The position numbers and the translations under genes were made by a program. From contig NZ_JAFCKH010000003.1 in NCBI RefSeq assembly GCF_018130505.1, positions 62,001 to 126,000 of the forward strand: a DNA stretch of 64,000 nucleotides, written 5' to 3'. Under the pieces are notes generated by a model. It searched no databases, had not been told where the DNA came from, and saw only the letters and a program-made list of their open reading frames with translations. Of the stretch, positions 34,479 through 43,861 are shown piece by piece (positions within the stretch are counted from its first letter, which is position 1; each line of letters begins with the position of its first letter). The stretch is from Bradyrhizobium tropiciagri (GTDB lineage: Bacteria; Pseudomonadota; Alphaproteobacteria; Rhizobiales; Xanthobacteraceae).

Positions 34479-35134
34479 GCCTCTGCTTGCGCCTCGGCAT
34501 TAGCGGGCTCGCGCCGCCGCCGCGAGCCTGCGGCCTTCGCCTTCCGCGCCGCGCATGCCGGCTGCTGCTCCGCAACGATCACGCTCGCATGCTGGGTGAC
34601 GTTGCCGACGATGGCGTTGCCGCCGTCCTCCACCTTGACGTTCTGCACGGTGATGGCGGGCTCGCTGTGGCTGCGGTGGCGGTTCAGCGCCTCGATCTGG
34701 GCGGGAAAGGTGCGGGCGAGCCGGCCGAGGGCGCGCGCGGCGCTGTCGTGCTGGGCGAGGTCCTTGGCGTGCGCGAGGTGATGGGCGCAGCGCATCGCCA
34801 TCACATGCACCGACACCATCTGGGCCACCAGCATGGCCTCGATGGAATCCCGCGGGCGAATGCTGTTCACCATCGAGATCATGAAATTGAGGTTGACCTC
34901 GTCGGGGTTGCCGCCGCTCACGCTGGCCTTGACCAGTTGCCGGAGGATGCCGTCCATCGCCTCGCGGTCGGCGACGCCGAGCGCATTCGCCATCAGCTGC
35001 TCGCCGAGCGCAGGGTCGGGATGGTCGATGGCGTAGCCGTGCGGCGAGAATTTCAGCCGCGGGGTGGCGGCAGCCGGGGTCGGGCCGGCGGCGGCGATCG
35101 CCGTTGCCGTCGTGGGGGCGGGAATGGGGGTCAT
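34475..35134 (-). CDS. hypothetical protein coupled to the HGG protein
   Basis: 219 aa from ATG 35134 (AGGA upstream). An Ala/Pro/Thr-rich start is followed by a helical domain (PALGEQLMANALGVADREAM to MVSVHVMAMRCAHHLAHAKD), the segment PAITVQNVKVEDGGNAIVGN, and a basic tail. Pairs of this protein with an HGG protein recur in Bradyrhizobium as hypotheticals. Function unknown; a phage-derived origin is possible. Confidence 0.65.
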   Translation of the reverse strand: MTPIPAPTTATAIAAAGPTPAAATPRLKFSPHGYAIDHPDPALGEQLMANALGVADREAMDGILRQLVKASVSGGNPDEVNLNFMISMVNSIRPRDSIEAMLVAQMVSVHVMAMRCAHHLAHAKDLAQHDSAARALGRLARTFPAQIEALNRHRSHSEPAITVQNVKVEDGGNAIVGNVTQHASVIVAEQQPACAARKAKAAGSRRRREPANAEAQAEA

Positions 35135-35534
35135 GTCGATGTGTCCTGGCGGGCGCGATCCGGCCACGCGCCGGCGATCGCTCGCCGCGGGCAGCAGGTC
35201 GCGCGTTTCGATTGAGATGAGGATGTTCGGGCGTTGAAGCGCAAGCCGGCGCGTCCGCCGGGGCGGGACGATGCGTTGGCTGCACGATTTCGGAATATTG
35301 GAAGAATGCCACTGAGTTGCCCGACGTGTCAAGCGATCAGTTGCGCGCCGGCGGCCGCCTTCTACTTTGCATGGGGTTGTTCTTCGGTAATTGGGCAGCG
35401 CGCATCACGGAGCGCGTGGCCGCCTGCGGTTCCGGCAACCCTCAACCCCGCGACATTGCCGATTGGATCATTATACTGGGCCGGTTGTTGCACCCGCAGC
35501 GGCCGGTCGCCGGCCTGCGGATGAAGGAGACACG
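35135..35534. other. intergenic region, no confident gene
   Basis: A 73-codon plus-strand frame (35317-35538) is open but overlaps the next gene's ribosome site and has no family resemblance. Promoters for the divergent genes presumably lie here. Confidence 0.4.
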
Positions 35535-37856
35535 ATGAGCGATACACTCGGCTTCCCCGATCCCGGCCTCGACCTGTCCGACGGCTTCAAGCCGCACACC
35601 TCGCATTGGGGCGTGTTCTCGGCGCGTCTCGGCAAGGCCGGTCTCGAGGTCAGGCCCTACGCCGCCGATCCCGATCCGAACCGCATCATCGACAATTTTC
35701 CCGGTGCGCTGCGCCACCAGGCGCGCATCGCCCAGCCGGCGATCCGCCGCGGCTGGCTCGAGCGTGGCCCCGGGCCCGATGACCGCCGCGGCCGCGACGA
35801 GTTCGTCTCCGTCAGCTGGGAGCAGGCGCTCGACCTGCTCGGCGGCGAGCTTTCGCGCATCCGCGACACGGTCGGTCCCCAGGCCGTGTTCGGCGGCTCC
35901 TATGGCTGGTCCTCTGCGGGCCGCTTCCACCACGCGCAGAGCCAGGTGCATCGTTTTCTCAACATCGCGCTCGGCGGCTATGTGCGCTCGGTGAACACCT
36001 ATTCGTCCGGCGCGTCCTCGGTGCTGCTGCCGCAGATCCTCGCCGGCTATGAGGAGATCACCAAGCGCAACGTTACCTGGGAGCAGATCGCCGCCGAGAC
36101 CGACATCGTGCTGGCGTTCGGCGGCATGGCGCTGAAGAACTCGATGGTCGCCGGCGGCTCGATCAGCAAGCATGTCGAGCGCGGCGCCATGGACGCCGCA
36201 CGCCGGCGCGGCTGCGAATTCGTGCTGGTCAGCCCGCTGCGCGACGATTTGCCCGTCGAGGCCGGCGCCGAATGGATGACCGCGCTGCCCGGCACCGACA
36301 CCGCGCTGATGCTCGGCATCGTCCACACGCTGGTCACCGAGGGCCTGCACGATCAGGCCTTCCTCGATCGCTACACCGAAGGCTGGCCGGTGTTCCTGCG
36401 CTACCTGACCGGCGAGAGCGATGGACAGCCGAAGACCGCCGCATGGGCCGCCGCGATCTGCGGCATCGACACTGATGTGATCAGGACGCTCGCGCGCCGG
36501 CTCGCCGGGCGCCGCGCGCTGATCACCGTCTCGCATTCGCTGCAGCGCGCCGAGCATGGCGAGCAGCCGGTGTGGATGGGCATGGTGCTGGCGGCGGCGC
36601 TCGGCCAGATCGGCCTGCGTGGGGGCGGCTACGCCTATTCGCTCGGCGCCATCGGCTACTACGGCCGCCGCGTCAACGCGGTGGCGGGGCCGACGCTGTC
36701 GCAGGGCCGCAACGGCGTCGCCGACTTCATCCCGGTGGCGCGCATCGCCGACATGCTGCTCAATCCCGGTACCACCTATCGCTACAATGGCGAGACGCGC
36801 AGCTATCCGGACATCCGCCTGGTCTATTGGGCCGGCGGCAATCCGTTCCACCACCACCAGGACATCAACCGCCTGCGCAAGGCGTTCGCGCGGCTCGATA
36901 CGTTCGTGGTGCATGAACTCGCCTGGACGGCGACCGCGCGGCACGCCGACATCGTGCTGCCCTCGACCATGACGCTGGAGCGCGAGGACATCGGCTATTC
37001 CACCAACGATCCGCTGATGGTCGCGATGCATCGGATCGCCGAGCCGTTCGGCCTTGCGCGCGACGACTACGAGATCTTCGCCGACCTCGCCGAGCGGCTC
37101 GGGGCCCGCGAGCCCTTCACCGAAGGCCGCACGTCGCGGCAATGGCTGGAGCATCTCTACGAGCCGACCCGCCGCTCGCTCGCCGCACAGGGGCTCGAAG
37201 CGCCGAGTTTTGCAGAGTTCTGGGAGCGCGGCAGCCTCGTCGTCCCGCAGCAGCCCGACGATGGCGGCCAGTTGCGCCGTTTCCGCGAAGACCCGATCGC
37301 GCGCCCGCTGCCGACGCCGAGCGGACGCATCGAGATCTACTCGGCCAAGATTGCTGCCCATGGCGATGCGGACTGCCCGGGCCATCCGGTCTGGCTCGAC
37401 AAGACCGACATGCCGCGGCCGGATGCGCCGTGTTTCCTCGTCGCCAATCAGCCGGTGACACGGCTGCACAGCCAGCTCGATTTCGGCGGCCATTCGCTCG
37501 CCGCCAAGCACCGCGGCCGCGAGGTCGCGCGCATGAATCCGCGTGACGCCGAGGCGCGCGGCATCAAGGACGGCGACATCATCCGCCTGTTCAACGGCCG
37601 CGGCGCCTGCCTTGCCGCGGTGCATGTCACCGACGGCATCGCGCCCGGCGTGGTGCAGCTGCCGACCGGCGCCTGGTACGACCCGATGGACCCGGACGAG
37701 GAGGCGCCGCTCTGCGTCCACGGCAATCCGAACGTGCTGACGCGCGACATCGGTACCTCGTCCTTCGCGCAAGGCTGCACCGGCCAGCTCACCGTCGTCG
37801 AGGTCGAGCGCTTCAACGGCAATCTGCCGCCGATCCGCGCCTTCGATCCGGTGTAG
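35535..37856 (+). CDS. molybdopterin oxidoreductase, BisC/TorZ-type sulfoxide reductase
   Basis: 773 aa from ATG 35535 (AAGGAGA upstream). DMSO-reductase family with the bis-MGD cofactor. Visible blocks are HTSHWGVFSARLGKAGLEVR, GGSYGWSSAGRFHHAQSQVH and NTYSSGASSVLLP, whose Ser (residue 157 or 158) corresponds to the serinate ligand of Mo. C-terminal NQPVTRLHSQLDFG is also typical. There is no iron-sulfur Cys motif at the N terminus and no Tat signal, so it is a cytoplasmic enzyme reducing a small S- or N-oxide such as biotin or methionine sulfoxide. No partner subunit is encoded. Confidence 0.9.
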   Translation: MSDTLGFPDPGLDLSDGFKPHTSHWGVFSARLGKAGLEVRPYAADPDPNRIIDNFPGALRHQARIAQPAIRRGWLERGPGPDDRRGRDEFVSVSWEQALDLLGGELSRIRDTVGPQAVFGGSYGWSSAGRFHHAQSQVHRFLNIALGGYVRSVNTYSSGASSVLLPQILAGYEEITKRNVTWEQIAAETDIVLAFGGMALKNSMVAGGSISKHVERGAMDAARRRGCEFVLVSPLRDDLPVEAGAEWMTALPGTDTALMLGIVHTLVTEGLHDQAFLDRYTEGWPVFLRYLTGESDGQPKTAAWAAAICGIDTDVIRTLARRLAGRRALITVSHSLQRAEHGEQPVWMGMVLAAALGQIGLRGGGYAYSLGAIGYYGRRVNAVAGPTLSQGRNGVADFIPVARIADMLLNPGTTYRYNGETRSYPDIRLVYWAGGNPFHHHQDINRLRKAFARLDTFVVHELAWTATARHADIVLPSTMTLEREDIGYSTNDPLMVAMHRIAEPFGLARDDYEIFADLAERLGAREPFTEGRTSRQWLEHLYEPTRRSLAAQGLEAPSFAEFWERGSLVVPQQPDDGGQLRRFREDPIARPLPTPSGRIEIYSAKIAAHGDADCPGHPVWLDKTDMPRPDAPCFLVANQPVTRLHSQLDFGGHSLAAKHRGREVARMNPRDAEARGIKDGDIIRLFNGRGACLAAVHVTDGIAPGVVQLPTGAWYDPMDPDEEAPLCVHGNPNVLTRDIGTSSFAQGCTGQLTVVEVERFNGNLPPIRAFDPV

Positions 37857-37961
37857 CGGGGCGGCGCTGGATCACGAACAAATCATCGGCGCACCGCTGG
37901 ATGGCACCGGCGTGATCGGCTACGGCATCGCCAGATCATTCTGACCTTCGGATCCCGCCAG

Positions 37962-39008
37962 ATGCAGCTCAAAGCCCTGTTTCATGCCGCAATTGCCGCG
38001 ACGCTCACGCTCGGCGCGTCCCACGCATTCGCGCAATCGGCGAGCGAAGAACCGGCCTACGGACCGGAGCTGCAGGGTTTCGAGTATCCCTATCCGGTGC
38101 AGCATTATCGCTTCAGCTCGCAGGGGCAGGAGCTCGACATGGCGTATCTCGACGTCAAGCCGGCGACGCCGAACGGTCAGACCGCGGTGCTGTTCCACGG
38201 CAAGAATTTCTGCGCCGCCACCTGGGACGGCACCATCAAGGCACTGAGCGGCGCCGGCTATCGCGTCATCGCGATGGACCAGATCGGTTTCTGCAAATCC
38301 AGCAAGCCCGAGCGCTATCAGTTCACCTTCCAGCAACTCGCCGGCAACAGCCGCGCGCTTCTCGCCTCGCTCGGCATCGAGCACTCGATCATGGTCGGCC
38401 ACTCCACCGGCGGCATGCTGGCGATGCGCTACGCGCTGATGTATCCGCAGGCAACCGATCGTCTCGTGTTGGTCGATCCGATCGGCCTCGAGGACTGGAA
38501 GGCGAAGGGCGTGCCGTGGCTCAGCCTCGACGGCTGGATGCAGCGTGAGACCCGCGTCTCCGCCGACGCGATCCGCGCCTATGAGCGCGCCACCTACTAC
38601 GCCGACACCTGGGATGCGTCCTACGAAACCTGGGTGCAGATGCTGGCCGGCATGTATCGCGGCCCCGGCCGCGCGGCGGTGGCATCGAGCTCGGCGCGAC
38701 TCTACGACATGATCGCGACGCAGCCGGTGTTCTACGAATTCGAGCAGATCAAGCCGCCGACGCTGCTGTTCGTCGGCGACAAGGACACCACCGCGATCGG
38801 CAAGGACACCGCGCCGCCCGAGATCCGCAAGACGCTCGGCAACTACCCGGTGCTCGGCAAGGAAGCCGTGAAGCGGATTCCGCATGCGCAGCTGATCGAA
38901 TTCCCCGATCTCGGCCATTCGCCGCAGATCCAGGCGCCGGCCCGCTTCCACGAGGCGCTGCTCGGCTGGCTGGCGCATCCGGAGACCGGCGGAACGCGGG
39001 TCAAGTAA
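37962..39008 (+). CDS. periplasmic alpha/beta hydrolase
   Basis: 348 aa with signal peptide MQLKALFHAAIAATLTLGAS, cleaved after AFA. The core has the oxyanion motif LFHGKNFCAATW, the nucleophile elbow VGHSTGGML, an acid near LLFVGDKDTTA and His in LGHSPQIQAP, i.e. a complete triad. The substrate may be an ester, an epoxide or a halide, and the sequence does not decide it. Confidence 0.85.
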   Translation: MQLKALFHAAIAATLTLGASHAFAQSASEEPAYGPELQGFEYPYPVQHYRFSSQGQELDMAYLDVKPATPNGQTAVLFHGKNFCAATWDGTIKALSGAGYRVIAMDQIGFCKSSKPERYQFTFQQLAGNSRALLASLGIEHSIMVGHSTGGMLAMRYALMYPQATDRLVLVDPIGLEDWKAKGVPWLSLDGWMQRETRVSADAIRAYERATYYADTWDASYETWVQMLAGMYRGPGRAAVASSSARLYDMIATQPVFYEFEQIKPPTLLFVGDKDTTAIGKDTAPPEIRKTLGNYPVLGKEAVKRIPHAQLIEFPDLGHSPQIQAPARFHEALLGWLAHPETGGTRVK

Positions 39009-39108
39009 GGGCCTCGCGGCACGACACAGGAACTGCGCATCCGCTCGGCCGTTCTCTTCATCGAAATGCAATCGTGTGGAGAGCATCGGCTAGGCGAGAG
39101 GCGCGGCA

Positions 39109-40101
39109 ATGTCGTTCGGGAAATCAAGCAAGGTCGGCATGATCCTGGCTTTCGCCCTGGTGGCTGCGCCAGCGCTCGGCGCCGGGATGGACGCCGCCGC
39201 CATCGAAGCCGCCGAGCCGTCGAGCAAGACACTGTCGAACGAAAAGCCGACGCCGCCGGGCGTGCGGTTGCAGGTCCTGCTGGATCGCGCGCACTTCTCA
39301 CCCGGCGAGATCGACGGCAAGTTCGGCGAGAACGCCAAGAAAGCGCTTCGGGCCTATGCGGAAGCCCGGCAACTACCGAGCTCCGACGCAATGACCGACG
39401 AGGTCTGGACGGCGCTCCGCGGGGACAATCGCCCCGTGATGACCAGCTACACCATCACCGAACAGGATCTCGCCGGCCCGTTCCTGCGCAGGCTTCCCGC
39501 CAAGATGGAGCAGATGAAGGACATCCCGAATCTCGGCTTCACCAGCCCGCGCGAGATGCTGGCCGAGCGCTTTCACATGAGCGAGCCGTTGCTGGCGAGC
39601 CTCAACCCGGGGCAACGCTTCGACCGCGCCGGCGCGACCATTGTCGTGGTTGATACCGCGAGTGCCGCGCCGCCGGCGAAGGCGGATCACGTCGAGGTCG
39701 ACAAGAATCGGCAGGTCGTAAAACTGTTCGACAAGTCGAACGCGCTGGTCGGCTTCTATCCGGCGACGGTCGGCAGCAAGGAGAAGCCGTCTCCCACCGG
39801 CAACCTGAAGGTTACCGAGATCCATCGCAATCCGACCTATCGTTACAATCCGGACTACAAATTCAAGGAAGTCCGGTCACGCAAGCCGTTCACCATCAAG
39901 CCCGGTCCGAACAATCCGGTCGGCAATGTCTGGATCAATCTGTCGGCCGAGGGCTACGGCATTCACGGCACGGCTTCGCCGGGCAAGGTCTCCAAGGCCG
40001 AGTCGCACGGCTGTGTGCGCCTGACCAACTGGGACGCCGAGCGGGTTGCGAAGAGCATCGCGAAGGGCACCGTGGTTGCGTTCGTCGATGATCCGAGGTG
40101 A
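39109..40101 (+). CDS. L,D-transpeptidase (YkuD) with peptidoglycan-binding domain
   Basis: 330 aa. A signal peptide is followed by a PG_binding_1-type helical domain (LQVLLDRAHFSPGEIDGKFG), a LysM-like middle (FHMSEPLLASLNPGQRF), and the YkuD domain with HGTASPGKVSKAESHGCVRL, in which Cys302 is the nucleophile. It forms 3-3 crosslinks in peptidoglycan or attaches outer-membrane proteins to it. The gene stands alone. Confidence 0.9.
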   Translation: MSFGKSSKVGMILAFALVAAPALGAGMDAAAIEAAEPSSKTLSNEKPTPPGVRLQVLLDRAHFSPGEIDGKFGENAKKALRAYAEARQLPSSDAMTDEVWTALRGDNRPVMTSYTITEQDLAGPFLRRLPAKMEQMKDIPNLGFTSPREMLAERFHMSEPLLASLNPGQRFDRAGATIVVVDTASAAPPAKADHVEVDKNRQVVKLFDKSNALVGFYPATVGSKEKPSPTGNLKVTEIHRNPTYRYNPDYKFKEVRSRKPFTIKPGPNNPVGNVWINLSAEGYGIHGTASPGKVSKAESHGCVRLTNWDAERVAKSIAKGTVVAFVDDPR

Positions 40102-40158
40102 CGGCAGGCTGATTCCGGCGATGGTATCCGGCGCCGAGAGGCCCTATAATCGGCGGCG

Positions 40159-41031
40159 ATGCTGCGATCCTTCGACATGCTGTGCGCGACGGCGTCCGCG
40201 AATGCGGTCGTCGCGGCGGATTCGAGGCAAGCCCTGCTCGCCAGCCCATCCGGCGCTTACGCGATGCCATGGCACTGGCACGACTGCATGATGTTGCTGC
40301 TGCCGCGGGTCGGCGCGCTCGACCTGTGTCACCAGGATCGCCCCGAGGGCGCGTGGATCTCGGAGGACCGCTTCGCGGTCGTGCCGGCCAACCATGCGCA
40401 TCAGACCAAGGCGCTGCGCGACACGCAGGCGCATCTCGCTTTCTACATCACCGATCGGGCACTGCACCGGATCGAGGCGCAGGCGGGCTCGCTGTCCCGG
40501 GTCAAGCATCGGGTCCGCGCCACCGCCGTGTTCGCCGCAACACCCGAGATCGCAACGCTGCGCGGTCTATGCCGGCAGCGGGATGCGGACCGGCCCGACA
40601 TCGCGCTCCGTCACATCTCGGCCGCGCTGCTCGCGAGTTGCTTTCTCGAGATCGAAAAAGCCGATCCGTTGCCGGCGGCGACATCGCGCGGCCATGGCGC
40701 CGCCCTGGTGCGGGAAATCCAGGCCTTCCTCACCGAACGTGCGGCACAAGAGCTTTCACTCGATGCGCTCGCGGATCGTTTCGCGACATCACGCCGGCAT
40801 CTGACCCGGCTGTTCCGTGATCTCACCGGGCAGTCGATCGCCGAGTATCATCACGACACGCGAATGGCGCTCGCGCGCCGGATGCTGGCCGGCACCGACC
40901 TGCCGGTAGGAGAGATCGCCTTCCGCGTCGGCTTCGAGAGCGGCTCGGCGCTCTCCCGCGCAATGCGGCGGACCGAAGGCCGCTCGCCCTCGGACGTTCG
41001 CCGGGCGATGGCCCGTTCGGTCAAGAATTAG
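40159..41031 (+). CDS. AraC-family transcriptional regulator
   Basis: 290 aa. The N-terminal cupin-like sensing domain contains PWHWHDCMMLLLP and FAVVPANHAHQTKAL. The C-terminal pair of helix-turn-helices (about residues 190-288) has LDALADRFATSRRHLTRLFR and VGEIAFRVGFESGSALSRAM. It is followed 79 bp later on the same strand by an ABC transporter operon that it may control. Confidence 0.88.
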   Translation: MLRSFDMLCATASANAVVAADSRQALLASPSGAYAMPWHWHDCMMLLLPRVGALDLCHQDRPEGAWISEDRFAVVPANHAHQTKALRDTQAHLAFYITDRALHRIEAQAGSLSRVKHRVRATAVFAATPEIATLRGLCRQRDADRPDIALRHISAALLASCFLEIEKADPLPAATSRGHGAALVREIQAFLTERAAQELSLDALADRFATSRRHLTRLFRDLTGQSIAEYHHDTRMALARRMLAGTDLPVGEIAFRVGFESGSALSRAMRRTEGRSPSDVRRAMARSVKN

Positions 41032-41110
41032 GGCCCGGACGGACGCGCGCCGTCAAACGCGCTTCGTATAGCGTTGCTCCCGCGTATGAGAGGTACGTCG
41101 GGAGGCTGTC

Positions 41111-42748
41111 GTGATCGAGGTCGGTTCGGACGATCTGGTGATCTTCACCAACGTCACCAAGACGTTTCCGCTGGTCGGCGGACGGTACACTGCGATCCGG
41201 GACGTGACACTGCGGATCCGGCGCGGACAGATCGCCATTCTGCTCGGTCCGTCCGGCTGCGGAAAATCCACCCTGCTCAATCTCGCGGCCGGTCTCACGG
41301 CGCCGACCCAAGGGCAGGTCATCTATGGCGGACGGCCCGTCACCGCGCTCAATCCCAACGTCGCGTACATGACGCAGGCCGATCATCTGCTGCCCTGGCG
41401 GAGCGTTGCATCCAATATTGCCGTGCCGATGGAAATCGCCGGCATCCCGCGCGCGGAGCGGCGCGAGCGGATCGAACGCCTGCTTGCGCTGGTCGGACTT
41501 GCCGACTTTCCACAATCGTATCCCAGCCAGCTGTCGGGCGGCATGCGCAAGCGCGCAGCGCTCGCCAGATTGCTCGCTGCCGATCGCGAAACCCTGCTGC
41601 TCGACGAGCCGTTCGGCGCGCTGGATGCGCAGCTGCGCCTGACCTTGCAGGCGGAGCTCTTGAAGATCTGCCGTGAATTGAACAAGACCGTGCTGTTCGT
41701 GACGCATGACATCGAGGAAGCTGCGGCCCTCGCGGACGTCTGCGTCATGTTTCAGGGACGGCCGGGAACGATCGCCGGGGTGATCGACAATCCGCTGCCG
41801 AAGCAGCGCGATCTGAAATCCGCTGCCGAAGCAGCGCGATCTGATGCGCCTGCGCTTCGATCCGCGGCACCACGCCTTCACCAACGAGCTCTGGGGCATG
41901 TTGACCTCCGGGCTCGGCGCCGGCAGCACAGATGCGGCGGCGATGTCTGGGGAGCAACGGCCATGATCTCCACCAATCGCACCGTGCTCGTCGGTGCACG
42001 GCTACTGCTTCTCGCCGTGCTGTTGCTGCTCTGGCAATTCGGATCGACCCTCGGTCATTTCGACTTCTACGTCTCGACGCCCGGTGCGATCGGCGCGAGC
42101 TTCTGGTCGCTCCTGCGCTCCGGCGACTTTGCCTTCCATGCCGGGATCACGACGGCGGAAGCGCTGCTCGGATTCGTCATCGGCGGTAGCTGCGGCGTCG
42201 TGGTCGGGCTGGCGCTCGGACGATCGGCATTCCTTGCCGACGTCCTCGACCCGTTCCTCACCGCGTTCTACAGCCTGCCCAAGGTCGCGCTCGCGCCGCT
42301 GTTCGTGCTGTGGTTCGGGATCGGGATCGAGATGAAGATCATCCTGGCCGCGGTGACGGTGTTCTTCCTGGTGTTCCTCAACACCTACACCGGCGTGCGC
42401 AACGTCAGCCACGAACAGCTGCTGGTGATCCGTCTGATGGGAGCGAACGAACGTCATCTGCTGACCAAGGTGGTGGTGCCTTCGGCGATCACCTGGGTAT
42501 TCGCGGGGCTGCGGCTATCGGTGCCCTACGCGCTGATCGGCGCGGTCGTCGGCGAGATCATCGCATCGAACCGCGGCCTCGGCTTCCTCGTATCCGACGC
42601 CGCGGCCAAGTTCGACACCGCCGGCGTCTTTGCGGCGCTGCTCGGCATCGTGGCGCTGGCGATGCTGCTGAATTTTGCAGTCAAGCAGGCCGAAACCCGC
42701 CTGATGCCGTGGAAGACGGCCGACGAGTTGCGCGAGGCGACGGTCTGA
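41111..42748 (+). CDS. ABC transporter ATPase-permease fused frame (NitT/TauT type) created by a 28-bp duplication
   Basis: 545-codon open frame. Residues 1-226 are an SsuB/TauB-like ATPase: Walker A GPSGCGKST (46-54), signature QLSGGMRKRAALARL, Walker B LLLDEPFGALD, switch FVTHDIEEAA. At 41789-41844 a 28-bp perfect tandem duplication shifts the frame. Without it the ATPase would continue RDLMRLRFDPRHHAFTNELW and end at the TGA at 41964-41966, overlapping the permease ATG (ATGA). With it the shifted frame reads through about 40 nonsense residues straight into the permease (residues 285-545). The fusion could be functional, or the permease may start on its own at 41963. Confidence 0.8.
   Translation: MIEVGSDDLVIFTNVTKTFPLVGGRYTAIRDVTLRIRRGQIAILLGPSGCGKSTLLNLAAGLTAPTQGQVIYGGRPVTALNPNVAYMTQADHLLPWRSVASNIAVPMEIAGIPRAERRERIERLLALVGLADFPQSYPSQLSGGMRKRAALARLLAADRETLLLDEPFGALDAQLRLTLQAELLKICRELNKTVLFVTHDIEEAAALADVCVMFQGRPGTIAGVIDNPLPKQRDLKSAAEAARSDAPALRSAAPRLHQRALGHVDLRARRRQHRCGGDVWGATAMISTNRTVLVGARLLLLAVLLLLWQFGSTLGHFDFYVSTPGAIGASFWSLLRSGDFAFHAGITTAEALLGFVIGGSCGVVVGLALGRSAFLADVLDPFLTAFYSLPKVALAPLFVLWFGIGIEMKIILAAVTVFFLVFLNTYTGVRNVSHEQLLVIRLMGANERHLLTKVVVPSAITWVFAGLRLSVPYALIGAVVGEIIASNRGLGFLVSDAAAKFDTAGVFAALLGIVALAMLLNFAVKQAETRLMPWKTADELREATV
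41789..41844 (+). repeat. perfect 28-bp tandem duplication
   Basis: 41789-41816 equals 41817-41844 (unit begins AATCCGCTGCCGAAGCAGCG). The length is not a multiple of three, so it causes the frame change described for the ABC ATPase gene. Confidence 0.95.
41963..42748 (+). CDS. ABC transporter permease (SsuC/TauC-like)
   Basis: 261 aa if started at ATG 41963 (GGGGAGCAACGG upstream); the same frame is also the C-terminal half of the fused ORF. Six predicted membrane helices, e.g. LLLLAVLLLLWQFGSTLG and LLGIVALAMLLNFAVK. The cytoplasmic EAA-type loop reads RLMGANERHLLTKVVVPSAI. It belongs to the NitT/TauT/SsuC permeases for nitrate, sulfonates and related small organics. Binding protein gene follows 39 bp later. 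Confidence 0.85.
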   Translation: MISTNRTVLVGARLLLLAVLLLLWQFGSTLGHFDFYVSTPGAIGASFWSLLRSGDFAFHAGITTAEALLGFVIGGSCGVVVGLALGRSAFLADVLDPFLTAFYSLPKVALAPLFVLWFGIGIEMKIILAAVTVFFLVFLNTYTGVRNVSHEQLLVIRLMGANERHLLTKVVVPSAITWVFAGLRLSVPYALIGAVVGEIIASNRGLGFLVSDAAAKFDTAGVFAALLGIVALAMLLNFAVKQAETRLMPWKTADELREATV

Positions 42749-42787
42749 ATCTCACTTGCCAATCGATCGGATCATCGGGGAAACATC

Positions 42788-43831
42788 ATGATGCTCTCTC
42801 GCCGTGACATGCTGGCCGCCGCCGCGGCCGGTCTGACCAGTGTCGCCGGGCCAAAGCCGGCGGCCGCGCAGTCGGTGCGTCCGCGTGTTGTGCTCGGCCA
42901 GCCGTCGGAGGGATTCATCTACCTGCCGCTCTACGTGGCGCGGAAGCTCGGCTATTTCGCCGACGAGGGGCTCGACGCCGAGATTGTCGTGTTTCAGAAG
43001 GGCGGCGCCGAGGCGCTCGCCGCGGTGCTCGGCGGACAGGCCGACATCTATGTCGGCAATCCCGGCATTCAGCTCCGCGCCCAGGAGAAAGGGCAGGCCG
43101 TGAAGAGCTTCGCCGCCGTGCAGAGCCAGTTCGGCTCCGACCTCGTGATTGCCAAGGAAGCCGCCCAGCGAACCGGGATGGCCGGGCTGAAAGATCCGAA
43201 AGCGAAAGCCGCCGCGCTCAAGGGGCTGACCATCGCCGTCGCCGGGCCCGGCAGCCTGACCGACCTCATGGTGCGCCACATTGCGCGTTTCGGCGGTCTC
43301 GATCCGGACCGCGATCTCACCATCACACCGATCGGCGGTGGTGCCAACATGCTGGCGGCATACGCACAAAAGCGGATCGACGGCTATGCGCTCTCGGCAC
43401 CGACCTCGACCGCAGGTGTGCTGCGCTTCGGCGGTCTCAGCGTCTTCGACTTCGCCAAGGGAGAATACAAGCCGCTGGCCGACATCGCGTTCTATACGCT
43501 GATCGCGCGCAACGACTGGATATCCGGTCAGAAGGACAAGGCGCAAAAGGTCGTCCGCGCGCTGTGGAAGGGACTGCGCTTGATGAAGACCAGCCCGGAC
43601 GAGGCGAAGGCTGCGGTTCGATCGTTCTTCGAGAAGACGCCCCCGGATGAATTCACATCGGCTTGGACCCAGAACGTGGCGGCTTTCCCGGCAACGCCGC
43701 GGATCACCGCTGATGGCATGCAGCGCAACTACGATTTTCTTCGCGATGGTGAAGGGAAAGCCGTTACGGTGCCCCTTGCGGACAGCTTCACCAATGAAGT
43801 CGTGGACGCAGTCGCGCCGAGCATGGGCTAG
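42788..43831 (+). CDS. ABC transporter substrate-binding protein (NitT/TauT/SsuA type)
   Basis: 347 aa. N-terminal twin-Arg-like signal MMLSRRDMLAAAAAGLTSVA. The mature protein begins VVLGQPSEGFIYLPLYVARK, LGYFADEGLDAEIVVFQKGG, the usual first lobe of SsuA-like (NMT1) proteins. Periplasmic receptor for the transporter encoded just upstream. Ligand unknown. Confidence 0.9.
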   Translation: MMLSRRDMLAAAAAGLTSVAGPKPAAAQSVRPRVVLGQPSEGFIYLPLYVARKLGYFADEGLDAEIVVFQKGGAEALAAVLGGQADIYVGNPGIQLRAQEKGQAVKSFAAVQSQFGSDLVIAKEAAQRTGMAGLKDPKAKAAALKGLTIAVAGPGSLTDLMVRHIARFGGLDPDRDLTITPIGGGANMLAAYAQKRIDGYALSAPTSTAGVLRFGGLSVFDFAKGEYKPLADIAFYTLIARNDWISGQKDKAQKVVRALWKGLRLMKTSPDEAKAAVRSFFEKTPPDEFTSAWTQNVAAFPATPRITADGMQRNYDFLRDGEGKAVTVPLADSFTNEVVDAVAPSMG

Positions 43832-43861
43832 CTGCAACAAGGATTTGTGCAAGGATACATC

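Noticed and set aside
35317-35538. 73-codon plus-strand frame before the BisC-like gene
   Set aside because: Contains the ribosome site of the next gene and overlaps its start; no similarity seen.
35442-37772. 776-codon antisense frame over the BisC-like gene
   Set aside because: Shadow of third-position GC bias.
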